This document shows positions 27,474 to 35,682 of a DNA stretch of 64,000 nt, piece after piece. Made by a program: the position numbers and the translations under genes. A model generated the notes under the pieces. That model was not told the origin of the DNA. It worked only from the letters and a program-made list of their open reading frames with translations, and did not search any database. The DNA comes from Oceanicoccus sagamiensis (GTDB lineage Bacteria > Pseudomonadota > Gammaproteobacteria > Pseudomonadales > Dasaniaceae), in contig NZ_CP019343.1 of NCBI RefSeq assembly GCF_002117105.1, positions 558,001 through 622,000 of the forward strand, written 5' to 3'. Position 1 is the first letter of the stretch. Every line of letters starts with the position of its first letter.

Positions 27474-28265
27474 TTACTGGCCTTGCCAGTTGGGTTTACG
27501 TTTTTCAACAAACGCCTGAATACCTTCTTTAAAATCTTCAGAGCCAAGAATTCGCTCTCGTGTAGCACTATCCAGTGACATGGCTTGCTCAACACTGTCG
27601 TATTTTAAGGTTTCATTAACTGTGGCCAGCGTCACTTCAACCGACAACGGCGCGCAGGCAATGATCTTGTTGGCATAGTCGATAGCGGCTTCAAGTAACT
27701 GCTCCTGTGGTACCACTTTATTAACAAAGCCCATCTGCTCACCGCGCTCTGCGCTGATAGGGTCACCGGTGATCATGGCCGCTACGGCTTGCTTAAGGGG
27801 AACTTGACGCGGCAGGCGATGCATACCACCGGCTAAAGCGGCTAAGCCCACTTTGGGTTCCGGCAAGGCAAATTGGGCATGTGCTGCGGCAACGACAATA
27901 TCAGTCGCTAATGCAATCTCGAAACCACCGCCGAAAGCGAAGCCATTAACGGCAGCAATAACGGGTTTCTTACGATCATAAAAGGACGTTAAACCAGCAA
28001 AGCCTTCGGCGGGTTGTTTGCGTTGTTCCGGTGTGGCTGTTGCAGTAAATTTCAGGTCATTGCCGGAACAGAAGGCTTTGCTACCTGCACCGGTGAGAAT
28101 GGCAACACGCAGCTCCGGATTAGCTTCAAAGTCTCGAAAAACTTGCGCTAACTGCGTGTTAGTTTGTGGAGTAAGGGCATTCATGGAATCTGGGCGATTG
28201 ATGGTCACGAGCAAAATATTGCCACGCTCCTCAACCAGTACCGGTGATGAATGACTACTTTTCAT
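27474..28265 (-). CDS. enoyl-CoA hydratase/isomerase
   Basis: A 263-residue crotonase. The oxyanion-hole segment is GFAFGGGFEIALATDI, with a Glu at the first catalytic position, and LPEPKVGL carries the second Glu. NRPDSMNALTP is the usual start of the domain. It should hydrate an enoyl-CoA. It is very like the C-terminal domain of the 9365-11716 fusion (same KPVIAAVNGFA and PLKQA blocks). It is the first gene of the operon that runs down to 18609. No AGTATACT box was found upstream. Confidence 0.9.
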   Translation of the reverse strand: MKSSHSSPVLVEERGNILLVTINRPDSMNALTPQTNTQLAQVFRDFEANPELRVAILTGAGSKAFCSGNDLKFTATATPEQRKQPAEGFAGLTSFYDRKKPVIAAVNGFAFGGGFEIALATDIVVAAAHAQFALPEPKVGLAALAGGMHRLPRQVPLKQAVAAMITGDPISAERGEQMGFVNKVVPQEQLLEAAIDYANKIIACAPLSVEVTLATVNETLKYDSVEQAMSLDSATRERILGSEDFKEGIQAFVEKRKPNWQGQ

Positions 28266-28307
28266 AAAATTATTTCTCGATAGTATTAAACGAAATGATG
28301 GCTATCC

Positions 28308-28346
28308 TCTCAATATCGTCTCAATATCGCCTCAATATCGTCTCAA
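28308..28346. repeat. 12-bp tandem repeat (CTCAATATCG type)
   Basis: CTCAATATCGT/C is repeated three times and followed by a partial CTCAACTGAG, about 45 bp upstream of the hydratase start. It is a slippage-prone microrepeat in the promoter region of the eight-gene operon; no function can be assigned. Confidence 0.5.
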
Positions 28347-28384
28347 CTGAGTGGATAGCTTTTGTGAACGTTAACAATGAAAAT

Positions 28385-28413
28385 CCGAGGCCAGTCTCCA
28401 GTACCAGCCTCGG
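28385..28413 (-). terminator. probable terminator of TonB-dependent receptor 1
   Basis: On the minus strand, CCGAGGC and GCCTCGG form a 7-bp stem with a 15-base loop, followed by ATTTTC. It lies about 50 bp past the receptor stop. Confidence 0.5.
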
Positions 28414-28465
28414 ATAAGGGATAAGAAACGCTTTATAGAGAAAGTCGCTCCCAATGAACCCGACG

Positions 28466-30619
28466 CTAGAACCGAATATTAAATTCAGCTCTCATCAGGC
28501 GTCCGTCACCCTGCAATAGCTGCTCGTCTCCCAAACCAAAATCTGCTATGCCGCGATCAACGGCATAATCTTCATCGGTAATATTGTCCACGGCCACTGC
28601 AATATCCCAGCTCTCACTCACCGGTGTATAGGTGACTCTGGCATTGACTATCCCGTAGCTACTCTCATCAACCTCATTGGCCCCATCAAAGTAATAATCA
28701 TCGGTGTAGTTATACACGGCGAACCAGTTGAGATTGCCCCCTAGAAAACCGTGCTCATAATCCACTCCCAGCGAGAGAGTATTCTCGGGGGCGAAAGCCA
28801 GGTCATTGCCGTCCAAGTCGCCAGAACTGAACTCTGCATCAAGAAAAGCATAAGTGGCCATTAAGATCAGGCTACCCGTAGGGTTATAGCGGGCCTCTAA
28901 TTCCACACCCTGGGTTGTTGCATCACCGGCATTATCAATCAGGACTCCGGCCCCTGTTACTGTCTGCATTTGGAAGTCTGAGTAATCGGTGTAGTAGATG
29001 GAGCCATTAAACTGTAGTCGATAGTCAAGCAAGGTGGACTTGAGCCCAAGCTCATAGGCGATACTGGTTTCGGGGTCAAAGGCAGGAACGCTATCTCCCA
29101 CACCATCTCCATCGGAATCAACTGGGCTGAAATTAAAACCACCGCCCTTGTAACCCTTGGCGACACTGGCAAAAAGCATAGCGTCCACACCCACATCATA
29201 CTGCGCTACAAGACGAGGGGTTACCTCACTCCAGCTTTCGTCTTCGCATACGGCGCCTGCAGTGGGTGCAGTAACTTCAATATCGTCAACCGGCACATTG
29301 CTGCAAAAGTCCTTTTCATCCTGGCTCCAGCGAAGACCGCTAGAGATAGAAAGATCTTCTGTCGCATGCCAGGTGGCATCAATAAATGCACCGTAGGAAT
29401 CTGTATCGGCGCGGTTTTCCAAGCGGCTTAACGCGAGGGTCCCAAATCCAAAAAGCGTATCATCAATAGCGAGTTCACCCGGGACTGCGTCAAGCTCCTC
29501 GCTGTAGTAACTCACACCGACAAACCAATCCAGTTCATCCCCCCAACGGTTCAATCTAAACTCTTGATACAGTGTGTCTGCTTCTCCTTCTTGATCGAAA
29601 ACAGCGTTCGCACCCCCGGTACCGAAAGGGCCAAAGAAGGCAGCATCAATTAAAGCATCGGCAGCAGTGCCATCAAGGTCTTCCCGGAACTGGTTGGTGC
29701 CTGTACGACTATCGGTGATAGACGTAAATTCCATATCATCATCCAGCTCCCATGTCAGGTTCAGGCCAGCACCCTGGTTTCGTGCCAGTTCGTAGTCCGG
29801 CTGACTGGTTTCGGTCAGGGCATATTTATCGGGAAACTTTTCTCCCGGATCAGCGGTATTAAAGTCAGTACTGTAGGGGCTAACATAATTGGAATCAGCC
29901 TCACTGTAGTTTAGCCTGAGCACAGCCTCCAGGCTGTCAGTAGGGTTCCAGCGCGTCATCAACCGCACACTGTCTCTATCGGTAAAAGCCTCTGTCCCAT
30001 TACTCACATCTTCTCTTTGCCCCTCAATGCGATCACCGGCATAGGCCAACCTAAAGGCCAGCGTGTCGCTGACTGCCCAGTTACCCACAACATCCAATTT
30101 GCGTTGCCCCTCATCCCCGGCAGCCACACCCAACTCAAGGGTAGTTACATCCTCTGGCGTATTGGACACAATACTGATGGCGCCAGCCGAAGCATTACGG
30201 CCAAACAATGTTCCCTGAGGGCCCTTGACCACCTCAACCCGATTGACATCAAAGAACGCACCCGTGGCAAAAGTATTCCTACCGATATAGGCACCATCAA
30301 AGAAAACACCTACCGAGGGCTCTGAACCGATGCTCCAGTCATTACTACTGATGCCACGCAGCGCCCAAGTGTTGGTCGCAAGCCCGTACTGTGAACCGGT
30401 CAGCCCCGGTATCATCGGGATCAGATCGGTAACGACGGTGGCATCCACCTTAGCCAGCAGCGCATTATCAACACTGCTAATGGCAATGGGCACGTCCTGG
30501 ACATTTTGCATTTGCTTCTGTGCGGTAACAATGATCTCTTCAAGTTGAGCATTGGCCGATAGGGGGGAAATCACAGCAGTAATGGCAGCGGCAATTAGCG
30601 TTTTATTCATTCTTTTCAT
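28466..30619 (-). CDS. TonB-dependent outer-membrane receptor 1
   Basis: About 717 residues from the ATG at 30619 (an open frame extends to 30670 without a better start). Signal peptide ending SANA-Q, TonB box EEIIVTAQ, a plug domain (DVPIAISSV, VEVVKGPQGTLFGRNASAGAI) and a beta-barrel ending in a terminal Phe (AEFNIRF). Such receptors use TonB energy to bring large or scarce molecules across the outer membrane. Its position after the eight-gene catabolic operon and its AGTATACT operator suggest uptake of that pathway's substrate, but iron chelates cannot be excluded. Confidence 0.9.
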   Translation of the reverse strand: MKRMNKTLIAAAITAVISPLSANAQLEEIIVTAQKQMQNVQDVPIAISSVDNALLAKVDATVVTDLIPMIPGLTGSQYGLATNTWALRGISSNDWSIGSEPSVGVFFDGAYIGRNTFATGAFFDVNRVEVVKGPQGTLFGRNASAGAISIVSNTPEDVTTLELGVAAGDEGQRKLDVVGNWAVSDTLAFRLAYAGDRIEGQREDVSNGTEAFTDRDSVRLMTRWNPTDSLEAVLRLNYSEADSNYVSPYSTDFNTADPGEKFPDKYALTETSQPDYELARNQGAGLNLTWELDDDMEFTSITDSRTGTNQFREDLDGTAADALIDAAFFGPFGTGGANAVFDQEGEADTLYQEFRLNRWGDELDWFVGVSYYSEELDAVPGELAIDDTLFGFGTLALSRLENRADTDSYGAFIDATWHATEDLSISSGLRWSQDEKDFCSNVPVDDIEVTAPTAGAVCEDESWSEVTPRLVAQYDVGVDAMLFASVAKGYKGGGFNFSPVDSDGDGVGDSVPAFDPETSIAYELGLKSTLLDYRLQFNGSIYYTDYSDFQMQTVTGAGVLIDNAGDATTQGVELEARYNPTGSLILMATYAFLDAEFSSGDLDGNDLAFAPENTLSLGVDYEHGFLGGNLNWFAVYNYTDDYYFDGANEVDESSYGIVNARVTYTPVSESWDIAVAVDNITDEDYAVDRGIADFGLGDEQLLQGDGRLMRAEFNIRF

Positions 30620-30680
30620 ATCAATGATTCCGTTAAGGTAAGTTTGAACCATAACCAGCTCAAGCAACAAAGCAGCAATT

Positions 30681-30707
30681 AGTATACCTTTAATATATTA
30701 GTATACT
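30681..30707. promoter_or_regulatory. AGTATACC/AGTATACT operator upstream of receptor 1
   Basis: AGTATACC at 30681 and AGTATACT at 30700, separated by 11 AT-rich bases, 62 bp upstream of the ATG. Nearly the same arrangement as at 52480 upstream of receptor 4. Confidence 0.6.
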
Positions 30708-30821
30708 ATAAATAGCCTATCAACTATTCATAGCAAGAAATTTGGAAGTGGTTAGATTAAAAATGTCAGGAAATGCTTTTTAAATATCTAATGGCTATAT
30801 TGGATAGCGTGTTAAAACATA

Positions 30822-30850
30822 GCTATCACCCTGTATAACAGGGCGATAGC
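30822..30850 (-). terminator. probable terminator of receptor 2
   Basis: On the minus strand, GCTATCGCCCTG and CAGGGTGATAGC form a 12-bp stem with one wobble pair and a five-base loop, followed by TATGTTTTAAC. It lies 16 bp past the receptor stop. Confidence 0.6.
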
Positions 30851-30865
30851 ATTAAGCCTGTTGAC

Positions 30866-33181
30866 CTAAAACTCGTAATACAGCTCAACGCCATACATCC
30901 GGGGCTCACCATCAGCGGCCACCTGCAGTGTTTCCACATCACCGTAACCAAAGTCAGCAGCAGTGGACCCCAAGGCCGCGTTCATATACTTTTCATCGGT
31001 TAAATTCCTGCCAAACACGGCAATACTTAAGCCCGAGTCAAGCATCAGTGCTGCACGTGCGTTAACCAACTCGTAGCCATCGGTTGGAACGAAGTCATTG
31101 ACATAGTCAACATTCAGCACCTCTACGCCATCCGTGTAAGAATAGTTAGTGGTGAACAGCCATTCACCATAGCTTTGCAGCAGGCTATAACTGAATGTGA
31201 AACCATACTTATATTTCGGCGCATCTTGTTGAAACAGCGCTTCATCATATTCAAAGTCCAGATAGCTGCCGAAACCACTCACCATCAAACCTTCAAGCAG
31301 TAAATAAGACACTTCAGCTTCGAAGCCCTGAATGGTGGCGTCACCCAGGTTATAGACGAAGGTCGACACACCGATAATCTCCGAGTATTGATACTCTGAA
31401 TAGTCCGTATAAAAATACGCGGCATTAATTCGGCCCCGGCCATTCTCTGTGTCGTACTTGATACCAACCTCGGTATCCAACACTTCCTCAGGGTCAAAGG
31501 GGGCTAGTGAATCTACTGTCTCACCACCAATCGGTAACACGACCTGACCACCACCGCGGATATTTTGTCCCCCCGCTCGCTGGCCCAAGCTATTTTTGAT
31601 ATAGGCCATGCCCTTATCACTGAAAAACCAATCCAGCCCTACGGTCCAGGAAACATACTCATAATCTTCAGTTAAATCGGCCTCACACTCAGTAGCACTC
31701 GCCTTTACACCTTGCTTTGGGGTAAAGGTATTGGTGTCAGTTTCCCAACCAAAGGGACAAGCCAAAGGGTTAAGGGTAACCGCCTCCTTATCAAGGTTCT
31801 CACCATCGCCGTCAAACCATGCATATCCATCAATATTGCTGGACAATATGCTTTTTTCATCCTGGGTATAACGCAGCCCGAGTTGCGCAGAAAACTGCTC
31901 GTTGATGGCGTAAACCAGATGACCAAAGATAGACTGGCTTTCTGACTCCGCCGTACCGTCAAAGACAAAATCCGCAAAATCAATACCTTGCACATCAAGT
32001 GCGCTGGTATAATCACTCGCCTCTTCTTTGAAATAATATAAGCCCACCATCCATTGCAGATCCTGGTTCAGAGCATCACCGGAGAGCTGTAGCTCTACAC
32101 TGTCTTGATCCCCAAATTGATCCAGCTCCGGGAAAGCAATATTAAGATTGGTCGCTGCTAAATCAAAACGCTGGTAAAAGCTCCATTCACGATGAGCCAG
32201 AATGGCTTTTGCAGTCAATGATTCAAACTCATTTTCCAGTGACAGGTAATAGCCCTCATTACTGGCATTGGCATCGGAAGGTACATAGGCAACACCGACA
32301 CTACGATCGTTGTCGTACTGAATAAACTCAAAACCCGTCCATACATCGCCACCTCTTTGCCTTAGCAAGGTACCCACGTCGTTTGCATCCCAATAGTCAC
32401 CGCCGGCTTCTATATACAGACTATCGGTCGCATCCCAGGATGCCGAAATTCTATAGGTCTCTGAATCGATACTGTTAAGCTCAACGTGGTCGGTCACCAC
32501 CCCGTCTGGCCCCATAATGACTTGATCACTCCAGCCATCTCGTTGATTGTTACGAGCCGCAATTCTGATCGCTGCGCTGTCAGTCACTGGCAGGTTTATC
32601 GCCCCTTCAACAATCTGGGCGTCATAATTACCGGCAGTCGTCGACACAAACCCCGTAAGACCCGCGCTGGGATCAGCCTTTACCGTTTCAATCTTAAGCG
32701 CACCACCCGTGGAGTTACGGCCATAAAGTATCCCCTGTGGACCTTTGAGCACTTCTATTCCAGCGATATCAAACATCTCACTCATGGCCCCCTGGGCACG
32801 GCCCAGATACACACCATTGAAATAAATACCCACCGATGGATCAAGGGTGACTGCCGTAGAGTCACCCTGTATCTGCCCTCGAAGTTCAATAATGGGGCTC
32901 GCTGAGGCACCTTCAGAGGGATAAATATTCAATGACGGCGTCATCATTTGTATATCCTGGACACTGACCAAACCGAGGTTTTTAATCATCTCAGGGGAAA
33001 AGGCGGTGACGGCAACCGAGACCTCCTGCAATGATTCCGTCTTCTTCCGCGCAGTAACGGTCACCTCTTCCAGCATCAGGCCGGAGTCGCTTTGCGCCAG
33101 TGTATAGGGGGCTGCCAGTGTTCCACCCACTAATAAAGCGATTGCAGTCAGGGGGAAGGCAAAGGGATTACTTGCTCTCAT
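30866..33181 (-). CDS. TonB-dependent outer-membrane receptor 2
   Basis: 771 residues. The signal peptide ends in LAQS, followed by the TonB box LEEVTVTARKK, a plug (SLQEVSVAVTAFS, IEVLKGPQGILYGRNSTGGAL) and a 22-strand-type barrel ending in Phe (VELYYEF). SD GGAGAA before the ATG. It is transcribed alone from a promoter with two AGTATACT boxes. The substrate is unknown; the shared operator groups it with receptors 1 and 4. Confidence 0.9.
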   Translation of the reverse strand: MRASNPFAFPLTAIALLVGGTLAAPYTLAQSDSGLMLEEVTVTARKKTESLQEVSVAVTAFSPEMIKNLGLVSVQDIQMMTPSLNIYPSEGASASPIIELRGQIQGDSTAVTLDPSVGIYFNGVYLGRAQGAMSEMFDIAGIEVLKGPQGILYGRNSTGGALKIETVKADPSAGLTGFVSTTAGNYDAQIVEGAINLPVTDSAAIRIAARNNQRDGWSDQVIMGPDGVVTDHVELNSIDSETYRISASWDATDSLYIEAGGDYWDANDVGTLLRQRGGDVWTGFEFIQYDNDRSVGVAYVPSDANASNEGYYLSLENEFESLTAKAILAHREWSFYQRFDLAATNLNIAFPELDQFGDQDSVELQLSGDALNQDLQWMVGLYYFKEEASDYTSALDVQGIDFADFVFDGTAESESQSIFGHLVYAINEQFSAQLGLRYTQDEKSILSSNIDGYAWFDGDGENLDKEAVTLNPLACPFGWETDTNTFTPKQGVKASATECEADLTEDYEYVSWTVGLDWFFSDKGMAYIKNSLGQRAGGQNIRGGGQVVLPIGGETVDSLAPFDPEEVLDTEVGIKYDTENGRGRINAAYFYTDYSEYQYSEIIGVSTFVYNLGDATIQGFEAEVSYLLLEGLMVSGFGSYLDFEYDEALFQQDAPKYKYGFTFSYSLLQSYGEWLFTTNYSYTDGVEVLNVDYVNDFVPTDGYELVNARAALMLDSGLSIAVFGRNLTDEKYMNAALGSTAADFGYGDVETLQVAADGEPRMYGVELYYEF

Positions 33182-33282
33182 TATTGTTCTCCAAATAAGT
33201 CTTCAACATTATTTTTTTTGTCTTTGGTAAAGCCATGGAGAGGGTATAGCCACCATCAGGCTCAAATCTTGAGGCCGATATT

Positions 33283-33320
33283 AGTATACTAAAAGAAATC
33301 ATTCAATAGATTAGTATACT
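33283..33320. promoter_or_regulatory. double AGTATACT operator upstream of receptor 2
   Basis: Two perfect TTAGTATACTAA-like palindromes, cores at 33283 and 33313, exactly 30 bp apart (about three helical turns), 102-139 bp upstream of the receptor 2 start. Confidence 0.6.
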
Positions 33321-33387
33321 AATTTAAGGCGTTAGTCGTTTGTCGTAGTACTTGAAGTCTGGATGAGTATGTGGGAGGGCTATGCAT

Positions 33388-33899
33388 TGCTGTCTCACAA
33401 TTATTTCACTATTGCTAGCAGGCTCTTTGGTGGCGCAGTCTAGATTACATTAGGCGCATTCGGGACATGAATTTTAACTGGGTTTACGCTAACCATCCGG
33501 CAGTAAGCTGTCTATTTTTAGGGGACGGTTCTAACATCCCGTAGTCGTCCTCCCTGCATTTTAACGCCCCTAAAAACAGACAGCTCACTACCTTTTAGAT
33601 CACGTATTCTTTGAACTTTTGTTGAAAAACCGATGTAAAGCCCTGCAATGGCGGTAAAAATCGTGAACGTGATGCTAGCCTTGTAGGGTGGAATATATTC
33701 CACCATCGGCCTGAAAATCATTAACGGCTGGTGGATTATAATCCACCCTACAACAGCATTTTAAGCTTAAAGCAGTGCCATTCGGGCCGGCCCCATGACC
33801 GAAGGGAGTGTTTTGGGTACAGGGATGGCTTGCAGCGTGTCGCACAAACTCCTACCCAGCACAGCTCGTTCCCAGCCCATGCAAAACTATGAGACAGCA
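33388..33899. mobile_element. 512-bp MITE-like element, second copy
   Basis: It begins TGCTGTCTCA and ends TGAGACAGCA, as in the copy at 12500-12982. Imperfect flanking copies (GTGGGAGGGCTATG before, GTGGATGGCTATG after) may be an old target duplication. The internal stem is preserved with matched changes: the arms read TTTTTAGGGG and CCCCTAAAAA here, against TTTTTAGTGG and CCACTAAAAA in the other copy. Its right part carries an inserted GTAGGGTGG palindromic repeat. With 33182-33387 this accounts for the gene-free stretch between receptor 2 and the sulfotransferase; I see no gene there. Confidence 0.65.
33683..33751. repeat. GTAGGGTGG palindromic repeat nested in the MITE
   Basis: An intact copy, nearly identical to 18469-18537, inside the second MITE-like element. 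At the corresponding place the first MITE has a different inverted-repeat arm (GCTGTGCTGGGTAGGG). Each repeat family is thus found inserted in the other. Confidence 0.7.
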
Positions 33900-33947
33900 G
33901 TGGATGGCTATGTGGGATGGGTATGTGGGAAATGCCTGAGCACTATC

Positions 33948-35570
33948 TCAAATGATATTTTCCTCAAGCAGTCTGTCCCGTACCGGCTGTAATTGTTTTT
34001 CGTAGCGACGCCAGCGCCCTATTGAACGGGTATGGGCGGGCTGCCTTACCTGCACAGCACTGGCGGTGGTAACCGCCGTATCCTGTTGGTGGAAATTGGC
34101 ACAGACATCTTCCCATGGCAGTTGTAAGTAATTCATAATCCGTCGACCTTCCGTTTCCACATCAGCCGCTACCGCTTCATAGCGCACGTCAAGAAATCGG
34201 CCAGGGAAGCGCTGTCGCCAAAGTTCCATCAGGCGGTAGTAGCGCACAAAATGCTTAGCCATTGCTTCAAGATCGTAGGAGTGTGGATAGGCATCAGCAA
34301 ATAATTGTTTATAGACCGAAAAACAAACATCCATGGGGTCGCGTACTAAGTGGATAATCCTGGCATTGGGCAACGCGGCCAGAATAAGCGGTAAAAACAG
34401 GTAGTTATAGGGCAGCTTGTCAACAAAATGGGGGGCGTCTCCCCTTAACCTGGCCGTGCTGGTCATATAGGCTGCGCCCAGCTTTTTTCCATCCAGACTT
34501 GCGGCCGACTCAAATAGCGACGCCGAGAATCGTTCACTGCCCTCATAGTTACTTTGCCGGCGCACCGCATTGCCAAAATGCATTAACTCACCCGCTGAAT
34601 GTACCTGCGAGTGGGATGTGATAATACGCTCCACCAGAGTGGTGCCCGTGCGAGGCTGGCCGACAATAAAGATCGGCGCGCTGGTATCACAATAGTCAGA
34701 TTGGCTCGCCAACCACTGTTCGGTATAGGTGTTTGTTAGTGCCTTAAACGTCTCTTCTTCCTGGGCATTGTCAAAGCTAATATGTTTGCGCCGTGCCTTG
34801 GCACCTCGCTCAAAATAACGGAAGGCCTGATCCCAGTTTTCCAGGTCTTCGCATTCCTTGCCTGCGCCATAACATAAAAAGGCTTCGGCTTGGCTTGGTA
34901 TCGACGGGTCAGTCAACAGGTTTTCAATGCTCTCTATATGCTGGGTGTTATTCGCCTTAGCCAGCCCCGAGAGTAACCAATGAGCCTGCCCAATGTTGGG
35001 CGCAAGTGCCAACACTTTAGTCAGCTGAGATTTTGCCGCCTGCGTTTTACCTAGGAATATCTGGCTGCTGGCTAAGTTGACGCTAATAGACAAGTTATCG
35101 GGAGCTTTGGCAGCGGCTTTTTTAAACCACTGATGGGCTATTTGGTGCTCTCCCAGCATGGAATAACATGAGGCAATCACATCCTGTACCTCGGCTATAT
35201 CGCCATTTTCATGCTTTACCGCCATGGCCAGGGCGTGATCGGCCCGGTTAATTTGCCCATTTTGCGCCTGCAATTTTGCAAGATGTGCCCATGCAGCTAC
35301 ATGCCCGGGATTGAGACGGGTAACGGTAGCGAAAGCCAGGGCGGCCTTTTTTCGATCACCACTGGCCAACCCAATCAAGCCGACTAAAAAGTGGGTCTGC
35401 TCATTGTTGGGCTGCTGTTTAAGTACCGCCATACAACAACCACGGGCCTCGTCTAACTTACCCTGCGACAGTGCCCGAAAGCCCCGCGCGATGACACTCT
35501 GGAGGGTTACTTGAGTTTGAGTATTAGCTGTAGTTGTAGTTGTAGTTGTAGCTGTCGTTTTAGTGGTCAT
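33948..35570 (-). CDS. TPR-repeat sulfotransferase
   Basis: About 540 residues from the ATG at 35570; an upstream TTG at 35603 would add 11. A Thr-rich leader encoded by GTAGTT-type microrepeats is followed by TPR helices (about 35-235) and a sulfotransferase domain with PIFIVGQPRTGTTLVE, the PAPS 5'-phosphosulfate loop, plus FVDKLPYNYL and RIIHLVRDPMDVCFSVY. Same architecture as the gene at 5135-6766. Acceptor unknown. It lies downstream of receptor 3 and beyond a terminator (35615-35645), so it may be transcribed separately. Confidence 0.83.
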   Translation of the reverse strand: MTTKTTATTTTTTTANTQTQVTLQSVIARGFRALSQGKLDEARGCCMAVLKQQPNNEQTHFLVGLIGLASGDRKKAALAFATVTRLNPGHVAAWAHLAKLQAQNGQINRADHALAMAVKHENGDIAEVQDVIASCYSMLGEHQIAHQWFKKAAAKAPDNLSISVNLASSQIFLGKTQAAKSQLTKVLALAPNIGQAHWLLSGLAKANNTQHIESIENLLTDPSIPSQAEAFLCYGAGKECEDLENWDQAFRYFERGAKARRKHISFDNAQEEETFKALTNTYTEQWLASQSDYCDTSAPIFIVGQPRTGTTLVERIITSHSQVHSAGELMHFGNAVRRQSNYEGSERFSASLFESAASLDGKKLGAAYMTSTARLRGDAPHFVDKLPYNYLFLPLILAALPNARIIHLVRDPMDVCFSVYKQLFADAYPHSYDLEAMAKHFVRYYRLMELWRQRFPGRFLDVRYEAVAADVETEGRRIMNYLQLPWEDVCANFHQQDTAVTTASAVQVRQPAHTRSIGRWRRYEKQLQPVRDRLLEENII

Positions 35571-35614
35571 AGTCAATGGCGCCTGGCTATCGCTTTTACC
35601 CAAACATCAGTTCA

Positions 35615-35645
35615 GAAAAAAAAGGGAGCCGATAAATCGACTCCC
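35615..35645 (-). terminator. rho-independent terminator of receptor 3
   Basis: On the minus strand, GGGAGTCG and CGGCTCCC form an 8-bp stem with one wobble and an ATTTAT loop, followed by eight T residues. It lies 38 bp after the receptor stop. Confidence 0.85.
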
Positions 35646-35682
35646 AAGGGGAAGTTAAACAATAAAACCGACGCTGTTACCG

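Noticed and set aside
35515-35570. GTAGTT microrepeats as a regulatory or CRISPR-like repeat
   Set aside because: They lie inside the coding region and encode a Thr-rich leader of the sulfotransferase; simple slippage explains them.
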